A DNA stretch of 64,000 nt from Kocuria flava (lineage in GTDB: Bacteria > Actinomycetota > Actinomycetes > Actinomycetales > Micrococcaceae). The notes under the pieces were generated by a model. That model saw only the letters and a list, made by a program, of their open reading frames with translations, ran no database searches and was not told the origin of the DNA. Below, piece after piece: positions 33,988 to 44,725 of this stretch. Position 1 is the stretch's first letter, and every line of letters starts with the position of its first letter. The translations under genes and the position numbers were made by a program. The stretch is taken from contig NZ_CP013254.1 in assembly GCF_001482365.1 (NCBI RefSeq), positions 3,038,001-3,102,000 of the forward strand. Reading direction: 5' to 3'.

Positions 33988-34014
33988 CCTAGGGCAGGCG
34001 GCCGGGGACCGCGG

Positions 34015-34047
34015 ACGGGCCCCGCCCGCGGTGCGGACGGGGCCCGT
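34015..34047 (-). terminator. hairpin downstream of the SURF1-DUF3817 pair
   Basis: A 10-bp perfect stem (34015-34024 with 34038-34047) with a 13-base loop lies immediately after the DUF3817 stop, before guaA. Confidence 0.65.
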
Positions 34048-34051
34048 GGCC

Positions 34052-34648
34052 TCAGTAGCGCTTGGCGGCCTGGGGGTTGGCGCGCAGCTCGGCGGCCGTG
34101 GAGGCGTGGATCTTGCGCTCGACGACGAAGGACAGGAACGGCACCACGCCGCCGAGGGCCATCACCACGAGCTGCGGGAAGGGCCAGCGCATGAGCGTCC
34201 AGATCCGGAAGCAGGAGATCAGGTAGACCACGTAGAACCACCCGTGCACGATGAGGATCCACGTGGAGATGTTCACCCCGCCGGCGAGGTTCTCGACCTC
34301 GAGGTCCTGCCAGCCCAGGGGCACGGTGGCGCCGGTGAGCTTGTCGGTCCCGCCGGCGACCAGGTCGTGGCCGAGGCCGTAGCGGGTGATCATCTCCGCG
34401 ACGAGCAGCAGCAGGAACGTGCCGGAGATCCAGGCGCAGACCATGTAGAACCGCAGGGCGCCGCGGATCTGCGCCTCGGTGCCGCCGAAGCGGCGGCGGG
34501 CCTGGAGCCCGGCGGCCCGGCGCGGCACGTGCCCGGGGGCGGCGGCGCGCTCGGGCGCCGCGTCCTCGGGCAGGGCCACGCGCACGCCGTCGGTGCGCTC
34601 CTTCGGCCGCGGGGTCTCGGGCGGGGTGGGCTGCGTGGGCTCGGTCAT
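34052..34648 (-). CDS. DUF3817 integral membrane protein
   Basis: 198 residues. A ~65-residue hydrophilic N-terminus precedes a DUF3817 domain with three or four membrane helices (GALRFYMVCAWISGTFLLLL, then ILIVHGWFYVVYLISCF, then PQLVVMALGGVVPFLSFVVE). The ATG overlaps the SURF1 stop (ATGA), so the two are translated together. The domain's function is unknown; the pairing with SURF1 hints at a respiratory-membrane role. Confidence 0.9.
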   Translation of the reverse strand: MTEPTQPTPPETPRPKERTDGVRVALPEDAAPERAAAPGHVPRRAAGLQARRRFGGTEAQIRGALRFYMVCAWISGTFLLLLVAEMITRYGLGHDLVAGGTDKLTGATVPLGWQDLEVENLAGGVNISTWILIVHGWFYVVYLISCFRIWTLMRWPFPQLVVMALGGVVPFLSFVVERKIHASTAAELRANPQAAKRY

Positions 34649-35598
34649 GAGGAGGCTCCGGTCCTGTCCTGGGTGCGGTCTCGTCCGTCGCGGGGCTGGT
34701 CGTCGAACCAGTAGTACTCCCCCGCGGCGGGGTCGTAGTAGTAGTAGCGCCCGGTGGCGTCGTCGTAGTGGTAGTCGCCGTCGAGGTAGTAGTACTCCTC
34801 GGGGTGCTGGGCCCGCAGGTGCTCGTCGCGCACGAAGCGCCACCAGATGTAGAGGGCGAACCCGGCGAAGACCACCCACTCGACGGCGTAGAAGAGGTTG
34901 AGCAGGTTCACGGACTCGTCCGTGGGCTGCTGGTCGATCTCGAGCCGGGACAGCTCCGGGCTCAGCAGCCGCGGGTCGGCGGCGAGCGCGCCGTCCTGGC
35001 CGACCTGGGGACCCTGCTCCGCGGGGCTCTCCGCGAAGGCGGCGACGAAGCCGGCGTGCAGGGGCCGGTCCCAGCGGTTGGTCAGCTGCGCCGGGGAGAC
35101 GGTGGCCACCTGGCCCGCGGGCAGGTCCTCCCCCGGCAGCGGGCTCTCGGGGGGCAGGTAGCGGCCGACGACGGCGACGGGCCCGGAGGGCTCCTCCGGC
35201 ACGGCGGCGGGGTCGGCGGTCCAGCCGCGGGCCACGGCCACGCTCAGGTCCCCGCCGGCGTCCGGCCACTGGCCGGCCGTCCCGGGCAGCGCGAGCGCGG
35301 AGACGACCCACCAGCCCTCGGCGCCGTCCTGCAGCCGGCCGGGGACCAGCACGGTCGAGTCCTGGCGGTAGCTGCCCGTGGCCGTCACGAGCTGGTCGGC
35401 CTGGCGGGCGGTGACCGGCCGGCCGGCACCGGCGGCCTCCCCGAGGGGCACCGCCAGGTCCTTGGCGGGATCGGCGACCGTGCGGGACTGCTCGCTGGAC
35501 TCCAGCTGCCACTGGCTCAGCAGCACGAACCCGGCCGCGACCCCGAGCGCGACGACCAGCAGGAGCAGCGAGCGGGGGCGCAGGGCGGTCGTGAGCAC
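34645..35598 (-). CDS. SURF1-family cytochrome oxidase biogenesis protein
   Basis: 317 residues. An N-terminal membrane helix (LLLLVVALGVAAGFVLLSQWQL) and a second near residue 265 (LLNLFYAVEWVVFAGFALYIWW) frame a periplasmic-side domain, the SURF1 layout. Family blocks such as VVGRYLPPESPLPG and the late NLFYAVEW are visible. A Tyr/Asp-rich tail follows the second helix. SURF1 proteins help assemble haem a3 in cytochrome c oxidase. GTG 35598 is the start; translation is coupled to the DUF3817 gene. Confidence 0.88.
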   Translation of the reverse strand: MLTTALRPRSLLLLVVALGVAAGFVLLSQWQLESSEQSRTVADPAKDLAVPLGEAAGAGRPVTARQADQLVTATGSYRQDSTVLVPGRLQDGAEGWWVVSALALPGTAGQWPDAGGDLSVAVARGWTADPAAVPEEPSGPVAVVGRYLPPESPLPGEDLPAGQVATVSPAQLTNRWDRPLHAGFVAAFAESPAEQGPQVGQDGALAADPRLLSPELSRLEIDQQPTDESVNLLNLFYAVEWVVFAGFALYIWWRFVRDEHLRAQHPEEYYYLDGDYHYDDATGRYYYYDPAAGEYYWFDDQPRDGRDRTQDRTGASS

Positions 35599-35637
35599 CC
35601 GTCAAGGCTAGTGCGCGTTCCTGGACGTTTCCCAATC

Positions 35638-35666
35638 CCCGGCCCGCCGGGGCCCGGCGGGCCGGG
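35638..35666 (-). terminator. hairpin downstream of guaB3
   Basis: A 14-bp perfect inverted repeat (35638-35651 with 35653-35666) lies within 10 bp of the guaB3 stop and before the SURF1 gene. Confidence 0.7.
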
Positions 35667-35673
35667 GGCGGGC

Positions 35674-36795
35674 TCAGCCGCGGATGACGACCTCGGCGCG
35701 CTGGAACTCCTTGAGCTCGAGGTAGCCGGTGGTGGCCATCGACCGGCGCAGGGCCCCGACGAGGTTGGAGGTGCCGTCGACGTGGCCGGAGGGCCCGTGC
35801 AGGACCTCCTGGAGCGGGCCGACCGTCCCGACCCGGGTGCGCAGCCCGCGGGGCAGCTGGCCGTGGTGGGCCTCGGCGCCCCAGTGCCAGCCGCGCCCGG
35901 GGGCCTCCTCCGCGCGGGCCAGGGCGGTCCCCAGCATCACGGCGTCGGCGCCCATGGCCAGGGCCTTGACGATGTCCCCGGAGACCCCCACGCCGCCGTC
36001 GGCGATGACGTGGACGTAGCGCCCGCCGGACTCGTCGAGGTAGTCGCGGCGGGCGGCGGCCACGTCCGAGATGGCCGTGGCCATCGCGGCGTGGATGCCC
36101 AGGGTGGTCTGGGTGCGCAGGGACGCCCCGCCGCCGAAGCCCACGAGCACCCCGGCCGCGCCGGTGCGCATCAGGTGCAGGGCCGGGGTGTACCCGGCGG
36201 CCCCGCCGACGATGACGGGCACGTCCAGGTCGTAGATGAACTTCTTCAGGTCCAGCGGCTCCTGGGTGCGGGAGACGTGCTCGGCCGAGACCGTGGTCCC
36301 GCGGATCACGAAGACGTCCACGCCCGCGTCCAGGACCGTGCGGTAGTGCTCCACGGTGCGCTGGGGCGTGAGCGAGCCGGCGACGATCACCCCGGCCTCG
36401 CGGATCTCGGCCAGGCGCGCGGTGATCAGCTCCGGCTGGACCGGGGCCCGGTAGAGCTCCTGCATCCGCCGGGTCGCGGCCGGGTCGTCGTCCGCGGGCA
36501 GCGCGGCGATCTCCTCGAGCACCGGGCGCGGGTCCTCGTAGCGGGTCCACAGGCCCTCCAGGTCGAGCACCCCCAGCCCGCCGGCGCGGCCCAGGGCGAT
36601 CGCCGTCTCCGGGGAGGTCGCCGAGTCCATGGGCGCGCCCAGGAACGGGATCTCGAAGCGGTAGGCGTCGATCTGCCACTCCGTGGAGACGTCCTGCGGG
36701 TCGCGGGTGCGCCGGGAGGGCACGAGCGCGATCTCGTCCAGGGAGTAGGTGCGGCGGGCGCGCTTGGACCGGCCGATCTCGATGTCGTAGCTCAT
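35674..36795 (-). CDS. guaB3: GuaB3-type IMP dehydrogenase family protein
   Basis: 373 residues, a TIM barrel without CBS domains: SKRARRTYSLDEIALVPS at the start, PFLGAPMDSATSPETAIALG, VIVGGAAGYTPALHLMRTGA, then HVIADGGVGVSGDIVKALAM. The catalytic-cysteine loop of true IMPDHs is replaced by GGGASLRTQTTLGI, with no Cys, as in other actinobacterial GuaB3 proteins, so classical IMP oxidation is doubtful. The gene lies 40 bp downstream of guaB and is probably in its operon. Confidence 0.93.
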   Translation of the reverse strand: MSYDIEIGRSKRARRTYSLDEIALVPSRRTRDPQDVSTEWQIDAYRFEIPFLGAPMDSATSPETAIALGRAGGLGVLDLEGLWTRYEDPRPVLEEIAALPADDDPAATRRMQELYRAPVQPELITARLAEIREAGVIVAGSLTPQRTVEHYRTVLDAGVDVFVIRGTTVSAEHVSRTQEPLDLKKFIYDLDVPVIVGGAAGYTPALHLMRTGAAGVLVGFGGGASLRTQTTLGIHAAMATAISDVAAARRDYLDESGGRYVHVIADGGVGVSGDIVKALAMGADAVMLGTALARAEEAPGRGWHWGAEAHHGQLPRGLRTRVGTVGPLQEVLHGPSGHVDGTSNLVGALRRSMATTGYLELKEFQRAEVVIRG

Positions 36796-36835
36796 GGTGT
36801 CCTTTCCGGGGACGGGCGGGCCCGTCCGGCGGCGC

Positions 36836-38362
36836 TCAGCGCTGGTAGTTGGGGGCCTCGACGGTCATCGTGATGTCGTGCGGGTGGGACTCCTTGAGCC
36901 CGGCGGGGGTGATCCGCACGAACCGGCCCTTCGTCTTGAGCTGCTCGACGCTGTGGGCGCCCACGTAGAACATCGTCTGGCGCAGGCCGCCGTCGAGCTG
37001 GTGCACCACGGCCGCGAGCGGGCCCCGGTAGGGGACCTGACCCTCGATGCCCTCGGGGATCAGCTTCTCGTCGGAGGCGACGTCGGCCTGGAAGTAGCGG
37101 TCCTTGGAGTAGGAGGTGTTCTTCCCGCGCGACTGCATGGCCCCCAGCGAGCCCATCCCGCGGTAGGCCTTGAACTGCTTGCCGTTGACGAAGATCAGCT
37201 CCCCCGGGGACTCGTCGCAGCCCGCGAGCAGCGAGCCGATCATCACCGAGTCGGCGCCGGCGACGAGGGCCTTGCCGATGTCCCCGGAGTACTGCAGCCC
37301 GCCGTCGGCGATGATGGGCACGCCCGCGGGGATCGCCGCCTGGGCCGCCTCGTTGATCGCGGTGACCTGGGGCACGCCCACGCCGGCGATGATGCGGGTG
37401 GTGCAGATCGAGCCGGGGCCGACCCCGACCTTCACGGCGTCCGCGCCGGCGTCCACGATCGCCTGCGCGCCGTGGCGGGTCGCGGCCTGCCCGCCGATGA
37501 CGTCGACGTGCGCGGCCGCCGGCTCGGCCTTGAGCCGGGCGACCATGTCGAGCACGCCCTGGGAGTGGCCGTTGGCCGTGTCGATGAACAGGGCGTCGAC
37601 GCCGGCCTCCACGAGCGCCATCGCGCGCTCGAAGCCGTCGCCGAAGAAGCCGACGGCGGCGCCGACGCGCAGCCGGCCCTCGTCGTCCTTGGTGGCGCGC
37701 GGGTACTGCTCGGCCTTCGTGAAGTCCTTGATGGTGATCAGCCCGGTCAGCCGGCCGTCGTCGTCGACGAGCGGGAGCTTCTCGATCTTGTTGGAGGCCA
37801 GCAGCTTGTGCGCCTCCTCCTTGTCCATGCCGACCTTGCCGGTGATCAGCGGCATCGGCGTCATGACCTCGTGCACCTTCCGCCGCGGGAAGTCGCTCTC
37901 GGGCAGGTAGCGGGTGTCGCGGTTGGTGATGATGCCCAGCAGCCGCTGGTCCTCGTCCACGACCGGCAGCCCGGAGACCTTGAAGTAGCCGCACAGCCGG
38001 TCGAGCTCGGCCAGGGTCGCGTCCGGGGAGATGGTCACCGGGTCGGTGATCATCCCGGACTCGCTGCGCTTGACGCGGTCCACGTGGGCGGCCTGGTCGG
38101 CGATGGAGAGGTTGCGGTGGATCACGCCGAGCCCGCCCTGGCGGGCCATGGCGATGGCCATGGGGGACTCGGTGACGGTGTCCATGGCCGCCGACAGCAG
38201 CGGCGCCTCGAGCGTGATCCGCCGGGACAGGCGGGTGGCCGTCGAGGCCTCGGAGGGGATGACGTCGGTGTTGCCGGGCAGCAACAGGACGTCGTCGTAG
38301 GTCAGGCCGGTGAACCCGAAGGGGTCCTCGGACAGGGCGGTGGGGACGGCATGATCCGGCAC
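36836..38362 (-). CDS. guaB: IMP dehydrogenase
   Basis: 508 residues. A TIM barrel is interrupted by two CBS domains (about 105-225: VSGLPVVDEDQRLLGIITNRD and KLPLVDDDGRLTGLITIKD). The catalytic loop GPGSICTTRIIAGVG holds the active-site Cys, and the flap GSLGAMQSRGKNTSY is intact. It oxidises IMP to XMP, the committed step to GMP. GTG 38362 is the start. guaB3 follows on the same strand. Confidence 0.97.
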   Translation of the reverse strand: MPDHAVPTALSEDPFGFTGLTYDDVLLLPGNTDVIPSEASTATRLSRRITLEAPLLSAAMDTVTESPMAIAMARQGGLGVIHRNLSIADQAAHVDRVKRSESGMITDPVTISPDATLAELDRLCGYFKVSGLPVVDEDQRLLGIITNRDTRYLPESDFPRRKVHEVMTPMPLITGKVGMDKEEAHKLLASNKIEKLPLVDDDGRLTGLITIKDFTKAEQYPRATKDDEGRLRVGAAVGFFGDGFERAMALVEAGVDALFIDTANGHSQGVLDMVARLKAEPAAAHVDVIGGQAATRHGAQAIVDAGADAVKVGVGPGSICTTRIIAGVGVPQVTAINEAAQAAIPAGVPIIADGGLQYSGDIGKALVAGADSVMIGSLLAGCDESPGELIFVNGKQFKAYRGMGSLGAMQSRGKNTSYSKDRYFQADVASDEKLIPEGIEGQVPYRGPLAAVVHQLDGGLRQTMFYVGAHSVEQLKTKGRFVRITPAGLKESHPHDITMTVEAPNYQR

Positions 38363-38451
38363 GGTGGGGCCTTTCGGGTCGAGGAGGTCCCGGCCATTCT
38401 ACGGTCCGCCCGGCGGGCGGTCCCCGGGACCGGGGGTCCCTGTGGCAGGGC

Positions 38452-40542
38452 TCACGGCAGTCCCGGCAGCCGGACGCCGTCCTCGGCGAGGGCCGCGGCC
38501 AGGCGCTGCGCCAGCATCGGCGTAAGCGTGCGGACGTAGTCGATGCTCAGGTGGTCGTCGTCCCAGTACGTGTGCACGTTGCCGACCACGGGCCGGCAAG
38601 TGCCCTCGGGGCAGACGAGGTCCCCCATGTCCACCGTGGCGACGTGCGCCAGCTCGTCGGCCAGCGGGTCCAGGGGGTTAGGGGTGTTCACGGCGGGGTG
38701 GCCCGTCGTCGTGCACGCCGGGTCGTCGGCGCCGTTCTCCTGGGCGCAGCGCGGCGGGGAGAACTCGAAGCGCGGGGTGTCGCGCAGGCCCACGAACGTG
38801 ACCCCGCGCGCGTCCAGCTCGCGCATCCGGGCCTCGGCGCCCGGGGTGAGCTCCTCCCCCGTGGTCGAGGTGCGGGTGCCCTGGCCCAGGACGAGGTCCG
38901 GGTCCACGGCGTCGATCACCGGGCCGGTGCCCTCGAGCCAGGTCGCGCAGTCCTCCGGGTAGTCCTGCTCCTCGACGGTCGAGTACAGGCACCCCGGCTG
39001 CAGGTAGGTCACGACCCGCCACCCGTTCTCGCGCGCGAGCTGCTCGACCGCCGTGGCCCAGTGGTGGACGTGGCTGTTGCCGAGGAGCAGGACGGTGGCG
39101 CTGGGGTCCTCCTGCGGGACGGTCTCCCGGCAGCGCTCCTGGTAGCGGGGCTCGACGCCCAGGTCCGCCGGGCACGGCTCGCCGGTGCCGGGGGCGCCCC
39201 AGTAGTCGGCGTCGATGACGGGGATCGTGGGGGCGTCGGGGTCGCCGCGGTACTCGAAGCCGGGGGCGAGGGCGGCGGCGCCGGGGTTGTTGCGCTCGGC
39301 CTCGGCCGCGATCTGCGCCGCCCGCCGCGCATCGGCCTGGGCCCACCCCAGCACCGGCACCGCCACCAGCCCCAGGCACACCACCACGACCACCGCCAGC
39401 CGCCGCGCCGAACGCTCCGGCCACGCCCACCGCTTCAGCGGGTTCTCCACCCACCGGGTCGCCACCACCGCCAGCACCAGCGACACCACGATCAGCACCA
39501 CCCCCGACCGCGGCCCCGCCACCGGCCGGTCCCGCACCACCAGATACGTGATCAGCAGCGGCCAGTGCACCAGGTACAGCGCATACGCCGCGTCCCCCAG
39601 CCGCACCAGCGGCCCCGAGGCCAGCACCCGGTCCACCCCGAAGCGCGAGCCCGAGGACCCCGCCACGATCACCGCCGCCGCCGAGCACAGCGGCCACAGC
39701 GCGATCCACCCCGGGAACGCCCCCTGCACATCGACCAGCACCCCCACCAGCACCATCGACACCAGACCCGCCCAGCCCAGCACCACCCGCAGCCCCTTGG
39801 CCGGATTCAGGTACGGCACCGCCAGCGCCAGCAGCGACCCCAAGGCGAACTCCCACAACCGCGCCCGCGTGTCGAAATAGGTGAACGCCTGGTCCCCGGC
39901 CGTGCGCACCACCGAGAACACCAACGACCCCACGAACACCGCCCCGAAGGCCACCGCCAGCACCGGCACCGGCCGCCACCGGAACCGCCGGCACACCACC
40001 GCCGCCCCCGCGAAGATCACCGGCCACAGCAGGAACACCTGCCCCTGCACCGACAACGACCAGAAGTGCTGGAACGGCGAGGACCCCGAGTCGTCCACCG
40101 CGTAGTAGTCCACCTGCGCCACCGCCAGCGCCCAGTTCTCCACGTAGAACACCGACGCCAGCGCCTGGGAGCGCCACCGCGCCACGTCGAACTCCGGGTA
40201 GAACAGCGCCACCAGCACGAGCGTGCCCAGGATCGTGAGCACGGCCAGGGGCAGCAGCCGCTTGAACACGTGCAGCCAGTACCGCCCCAGCGCCAGCGGC
40301 CTGCCCGCCTCCAGCTTGCGCACGAAGGACAGGGTCAGGAAGAACGCCGAGATCAGCAGGAAGATGTCCACCCCGCCCGAGACCCGGTCCAGGAACACGT
40401 GGTAGACCACCACCAGCAGCACCGCCACGAACCGCAGCCCCTGCACCTCCGGACGGAACCCCGAGAAGCGGCTGGGACGGTCCGCCGGGCGCTCCTGCGC
40501 CGGGGTGCGGGCCCAGGGGGCCGGGCCGAGTGCGGTGGGCAT
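38452..40542 (-). CDS. OafA-type membrane acyltransferase with SGNH domain (copy A)
   Basis: 696 residues. The N-terminal acyltransferase-3 domain has about 10-11 membrane helices, starting at FRPEVQGLRFVAVLLVVVYH with the catalytic-type His near residue 47, and GRYWLHVFKRLLPL. A C-terminal extracytoplasmic SGNH hydrolase-like domain has LLLGNSHVHHW and YWDDDHLS (Asp-x-x-His dyad). Such fusions O-acetylate cell-surface glycans. AGGAGG precedes ATG 40542. A paralogue lies directly upstream and shares long identical nucleotide blocks. Confidence 0.92.
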   Translation of the reverse strand: MPTALGPAPWARTPAQERPADRPSRFSGFRPEVQGLRFVAVLLVVVYHVFLDRVSGGVDIFLLISAFFLTLSFVRKLEAGRPLALGRYWLHVFKRLLPLAVLTILGTLVLVALFYPEFDVARWRSQALASVFYVENWALAVAQVDYYAVDDSGSSPFQHFWSLSVQGQVFLLWPVIFAGAAVVCRRFRWRPVPVLAVAFGAVFVGSLVFSVVRTAGDQAFTYFDTRARLWEFALGSLLALAVPYLNPAKGLRVVLGWAGLVSMVLVGVLVDVQGAFPGWIALWPLCSAAAVIVAGSSGSRFGVDRVLASGPLVRLGDAAYALYLVHWPLLITYLVVRDRPVAGPRSGVVLIVVSLVLAVVATRWVENPLKRWAWPERSARRLAVVVVVCLGLVAVPVLGWAQADARRAAQIAAEAERNNPGAAALAPGFEYRGDPDAPTIPVIDADYWGAPGTGEPCPADLGVEPRYQERCRETVPQEDPSATVLLLGNSHVHHWATAVEQLARENGWRVVTYLQPGCLYSTVEEQDYPEDCATWLEGTGPVIDAVDPDLVLGQGTRTSTTGEELTPGAEARMRELDARGVTFVGLRDTPRFEFSPPRCAQENGADDPACTTTGHPAVNTPNPLDPLADELAHVATVDMGDLVCPEGTCRPVVGNVHTYWDDDHLSIDYVRTLTPMLAQRLAAALAEDGVRLPGLP
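39548..40390 (-). repeat. segment shared with 41833-42675 (acyltransferase paralogues)
   Basis: At a constant offset of 2,285 bp the two acyltransferase genes share perfect blocks, among them 39548-39729 (182 bp, no mismatch found), about 39934-40082, and most of 40227-40388. Between the blocks they differ clearly. Identity at third codon positions shows recent exchange rather than purifying selection on protein. Confidence 0.88.
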
Positions 40543-40736
40543 GGGGGTACCTCCTGGGGGGACACCGCGCCGGCGTCGAGGGGGGGGATGGGCGGCGCGG
40601 AGGGGACTGGTGGAGCCTACCGGATCCGGTGGCGGTCCCCCGGGCGGCCGGTCCCACCGCACCGGTCCTGCGGTCCGGGCCCTGCCGTCCCGCCCCCGTG
40701 CGCGCCCCCGCCGGACGGGTCCCGCGGTGGGCGGGT

Positions 40737-42815
40737 TCAGCGCCGGAGCAGGTCCTGGGCGCCGTCGGCGGCGAGGGCCTGCTCGGTCCGCCGGGCGAAC
40801 TCGGGGGCGAGGGTTTTGACGTACTCGGCGGTGAGGTGGTTGTTGTCCCAGTAGGTCCACACGTTGCCGATCACCGGCGGGCACGTGCCCCCGGGGCAGA
40901 CGAGGTCGCCGAGGTCGACCGCCGAGACCCGGGCCAGCTCCGCGGCCACGGGTGCCAGGGGGCTGTCGGGGTCGAGGACCGCGTGGGTCGCGGCGCACTG
41001 CGGTGCCTGCGCCCCGTGCTCCTCCGCGCAGTGGGCGGGGACGAAGTCGAAGCGCGGGTTGTCGCGGACCCCGATCACCTGGATGCCGCGGGCGGCCAGG
41101 TCCCGGATGCGCTGCTCCGTGCCGGGGGTGAAGGTCTCCTCGTTCTCGTCGGTGCTGCGGGTGCCCTGGACGAGGACGAGGTCGGGGTCGACGGCGTCGA
41201 CGGCGGGACCGGTGCCCTCGAGCCACCGGGCGCACTCGTCCGGGAAGAGCTGCTCGTCGAGGGTCGAGTAGAAGCAGTTGCCGCGGATGTAGGTGACGAC
41301 CCGCCAGCCGTTGCGCTCGGCCAGGTGCTCGACGGCGGGCAGCCACTGGTGGACGTGGCTGTTGCCGACGACCAGCAGGGTCGCGGCCGGGTCCTCGGCC
41401 GGCACGGTGTCGAAGCACCACTGCTGCCACCGCTCGCCGAGGCCGATCTCCGCCGGGCAGGGGCTGCCCAGCGGCGGTTTCGGGTAGTGCTCGCCGGTGA
41501 GGACGGGGATGACGGGCGCGTCGGGGTCGCCCTGGTGTTCGAAGCCGGGGGCGAGGGCGGCGGCGCCGGGGTTGTTGCGGTCGGCCTGCGCGGTGATCTC
41601 CGCGATCCGGCGGGCCTCGGCCTGCTGGACCGCCAGCACCGGCACGGCCACCACCCCCACGCACACCAGGACCACCGCCGCCAGCCGGCGCCGCGACCGC
41701 TCGGGCCAGGCCCACCGCTTCAGCGGCTGTTCCACGAACCGGGTCGCCAGCAGCGCCAGCACCAGCGACACCGCGATCAGCACCACCCCCGACCGGGGAC
41801 CGGCCATCGGCCGGTCCCGCAGCACCAGGTAGGTGATCAGCAGCGGCCAGTGCACCAGGTACAGCGCATACGCCGCGTCCCCCAGCCGCACCAGCGGCCC
41901 CGAGGCCAGCACCCGGTCCACCCCGAAGCGCGAGCCCGAGGACCCCGCCACGATCACCGCCGCCGCCGAGCACAGCGGCCACAGCGCGATCCACCCCGGG
42001 AACGCCCCCTGCACGTCCACGACCACGCCGACGGCGACCATGCTCACCAGCCCGGCCCAGCCCAGCACGACCCGCAGCCCCTTGGCCGGGTTCAGGTACG
42101 GCACCGCCAGCGCCAGCAGCGACCCCAGGGCGAACTCCCACAGCCGGGTGCGGGTGTCGAAGTAGGCGAACTCCTGGCGCACCGCGGTCTGCTGGACGGA
42201 GAAGGCCAGCGAGACCACGAACACCGCCCCGAAGGCCACCGCCAGCACCGGCACCGGCCGCCACCGGAACCGCCGGCACACCACCGCCGCCCCCGCGAAG
42301 ATCACCGGCCACAGCAGGAACACCTGCCCCTGCACCGACAACGACCAGAAGTGCTGGAACGGCGAGGCGCTGGAGTGGTCGGCCGCGTAGTAGTCCACCG
42401 CACCGAGGGCCAGCGCCCAGTTCTCGGCGTAGAGCACCGAGGCCAGCGCCTCCGCGCGCCAGCGCCCCACGTCGTGGGCGGGGTAGAGCACCTCGACGAG
42501 CACCAGCGTGGCCAGGATCGTGAGCACGGCCAGGGGCAGCAGCCGCTTGAACACGTGCAGCCAGTACCGCCCCAGCGCCAGGGGCCTGCCCGCCTCCAGC
42601 TTGCGCACGAAGGACAGGGTCAGGAAGAACGCCGAGATCAGCAGGAAGATGTCCACCCCGCCCGAGACCCGGCCGAGGAAGACGTGGTAGGCCACCACCA
42701 GCAGCACCGCCACGAACCGCAGCCCCTGCACCTCCGGACGGAACCCCGAGAAGCGGGTGGGGCGGTCCTGCGCGTCGGCGGTTCCCGGGGCCTGCCGGCC
42801 GAGGCTGCTGGTCAT
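40737..42815 (-). CDS. OafA-type membrane acyltransferase with SGNH domain (copy B)
   Basis: 692 residues, same architecture as the downstream copy: membrane acyltransferase-3 domain (FRPEVQGLRFVAVLLVVAYH) and C-terminal SGNH domain (VVGNSHVHQW; DNNHLTAEYV). The membrane halves are nearly identical, while the SGNH halves diverge (different loops around residues 430-690), suggesting different acceptors. The start at ATG 42815 follows AGGAGAGC. The 194-bp gap to copy A carries no gene. Acetylation of a cell-wall polymer or exopolysaccharide is the likely role. Confidence 0.92.
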   Translation of the reverse strand: MTSSLGRQAPGTADAQDRPTRFSGFRPEVQGLRFVAVLLVVAYHVFLGRVSGGVDIFLLISAFFLTLSFVRKLEAGRPLALGRYWLHVFKRLLPLAVLTILATLVLVEVLYPAHDVGRWRAEALASVLYAENWALALGAVDYYAADHSSASPFQHFWSLSVQGQVFLLWPVIFAGAAVVCRRFRWRPVPVLAVAFGAVFVVSLAFSVQQTAVRQEFAYFDTRTRLWEFALGSLLALAVPYLNPAKGLRVVLGWAGLVSMVAVGVVVDVQGAFPGWIALWPLCSAAAVIVAGSSGSRFGVDRVLASGPLVRLGDAAYALYLVHWPLLITYLVLRDRPMAGPRSGVVLIAVSLVLALLATRFVEQPLKRWAWPERSRRRLAAVVLVCVGVVAVPVLAVQQAEARRIAEITAQADRNNPGAAALAPGFEHQGDPDAPVIPVLTGEHYPKPPLGSPCPAEIGLGERWQQWCFDTVPAEDPAATLLVVGNSHVHQWLPAVEHLAERNGWRVVTYIRGNCFYSTLDEQLFPDECARWLEGTGPAVDAVDPDLVLVQGTRSTDENEETFTPGTEQRIRDLAARGIQVIGVRDNPRFDFVPAHCAEEHGAQAPQCAATHAVLDPDSPLAPVAAELARVSAVDLGDLVCPGGTCPPVIGNVWTYWDNNHLTAEYVKTLAPEFARRTEQALAADGAQDLLRR
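41833..42675 (-). repeat. segment shared with 39548-40390 (acyltransferase paralogues)
   Basis: Counterpart of the 39548-40390 segment at +2,285 bp, within copy B. The direct-repeat arrangement could support deletion or fusion of the two genes by homologous recombination. Confidence 0.88.
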
Positions 42816-42891
42816 GGGGGGCTCTCCTGGGCGCGCCGCGGTCGCGGCGGGCGGTCGTCGGGCGGATCCCCCGCACTCTACCGGAGCCGGT

Positions 42892-42945
42892 GACGACGAC
42901 GGGCCCGCCCTCCCCCGTGCGGGGAAGGACGGGCCCGTCGTCGTC
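42892..42945 (-). terminator. groEL terminator-like hairpin
   Basis: A perfect 16-bp stem (42892-42907 with 42930-42945) with a 22-base loop that itself holds CCCC/GGGG pairing lies 20 bp past the groEL stop. It separates groEL from the acyltransferase genes. Confidence 0.8.
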
Positions 42946-42965
42946 CGGGACCGCCGGCGGGGCGG

Positions 42966-44573
<1,608 letters not shown>

Positions 44574-44644
44574 GGACGGAAAGCTCCTTCGGGGATGGGC
44601 TGGACCGGGCCGCCGGGCGGGCGGCGGGTCGGAGGGGGAACCGG

Positions 44645-44701
44645 CGAAGGGTGCCGGCCGCGGCCCGCCGGGCGGGCGGTGCGTGCGGCGGGCACCCTTC
44701 G
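44645..44701 (-). promoter_or_regulatory. intercistronic hairpin between groES and groEL1
   Basis: An 11-bp perfect stem (44645-44655 with 44691-44701) encloses a GC-rich, self-complementary loop in the 152-bp gap between groES and groEL1. It may be a processing or partial-termination site that sets different levels of the two messages. Confidence 0.55.
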
Positions 44702-44725
44702 TCGCAGGTGTGCGGTGCGCCGGGA

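Noticed and set aside
38551..42893. Plus-strand His/Arg/Gln-rich frames opposite the acyltransferases
   Set aside because: Their composition is typical of antisense frames of membrane proteins, and they mirror each other because the two acyltransferase genes are near-identical there.
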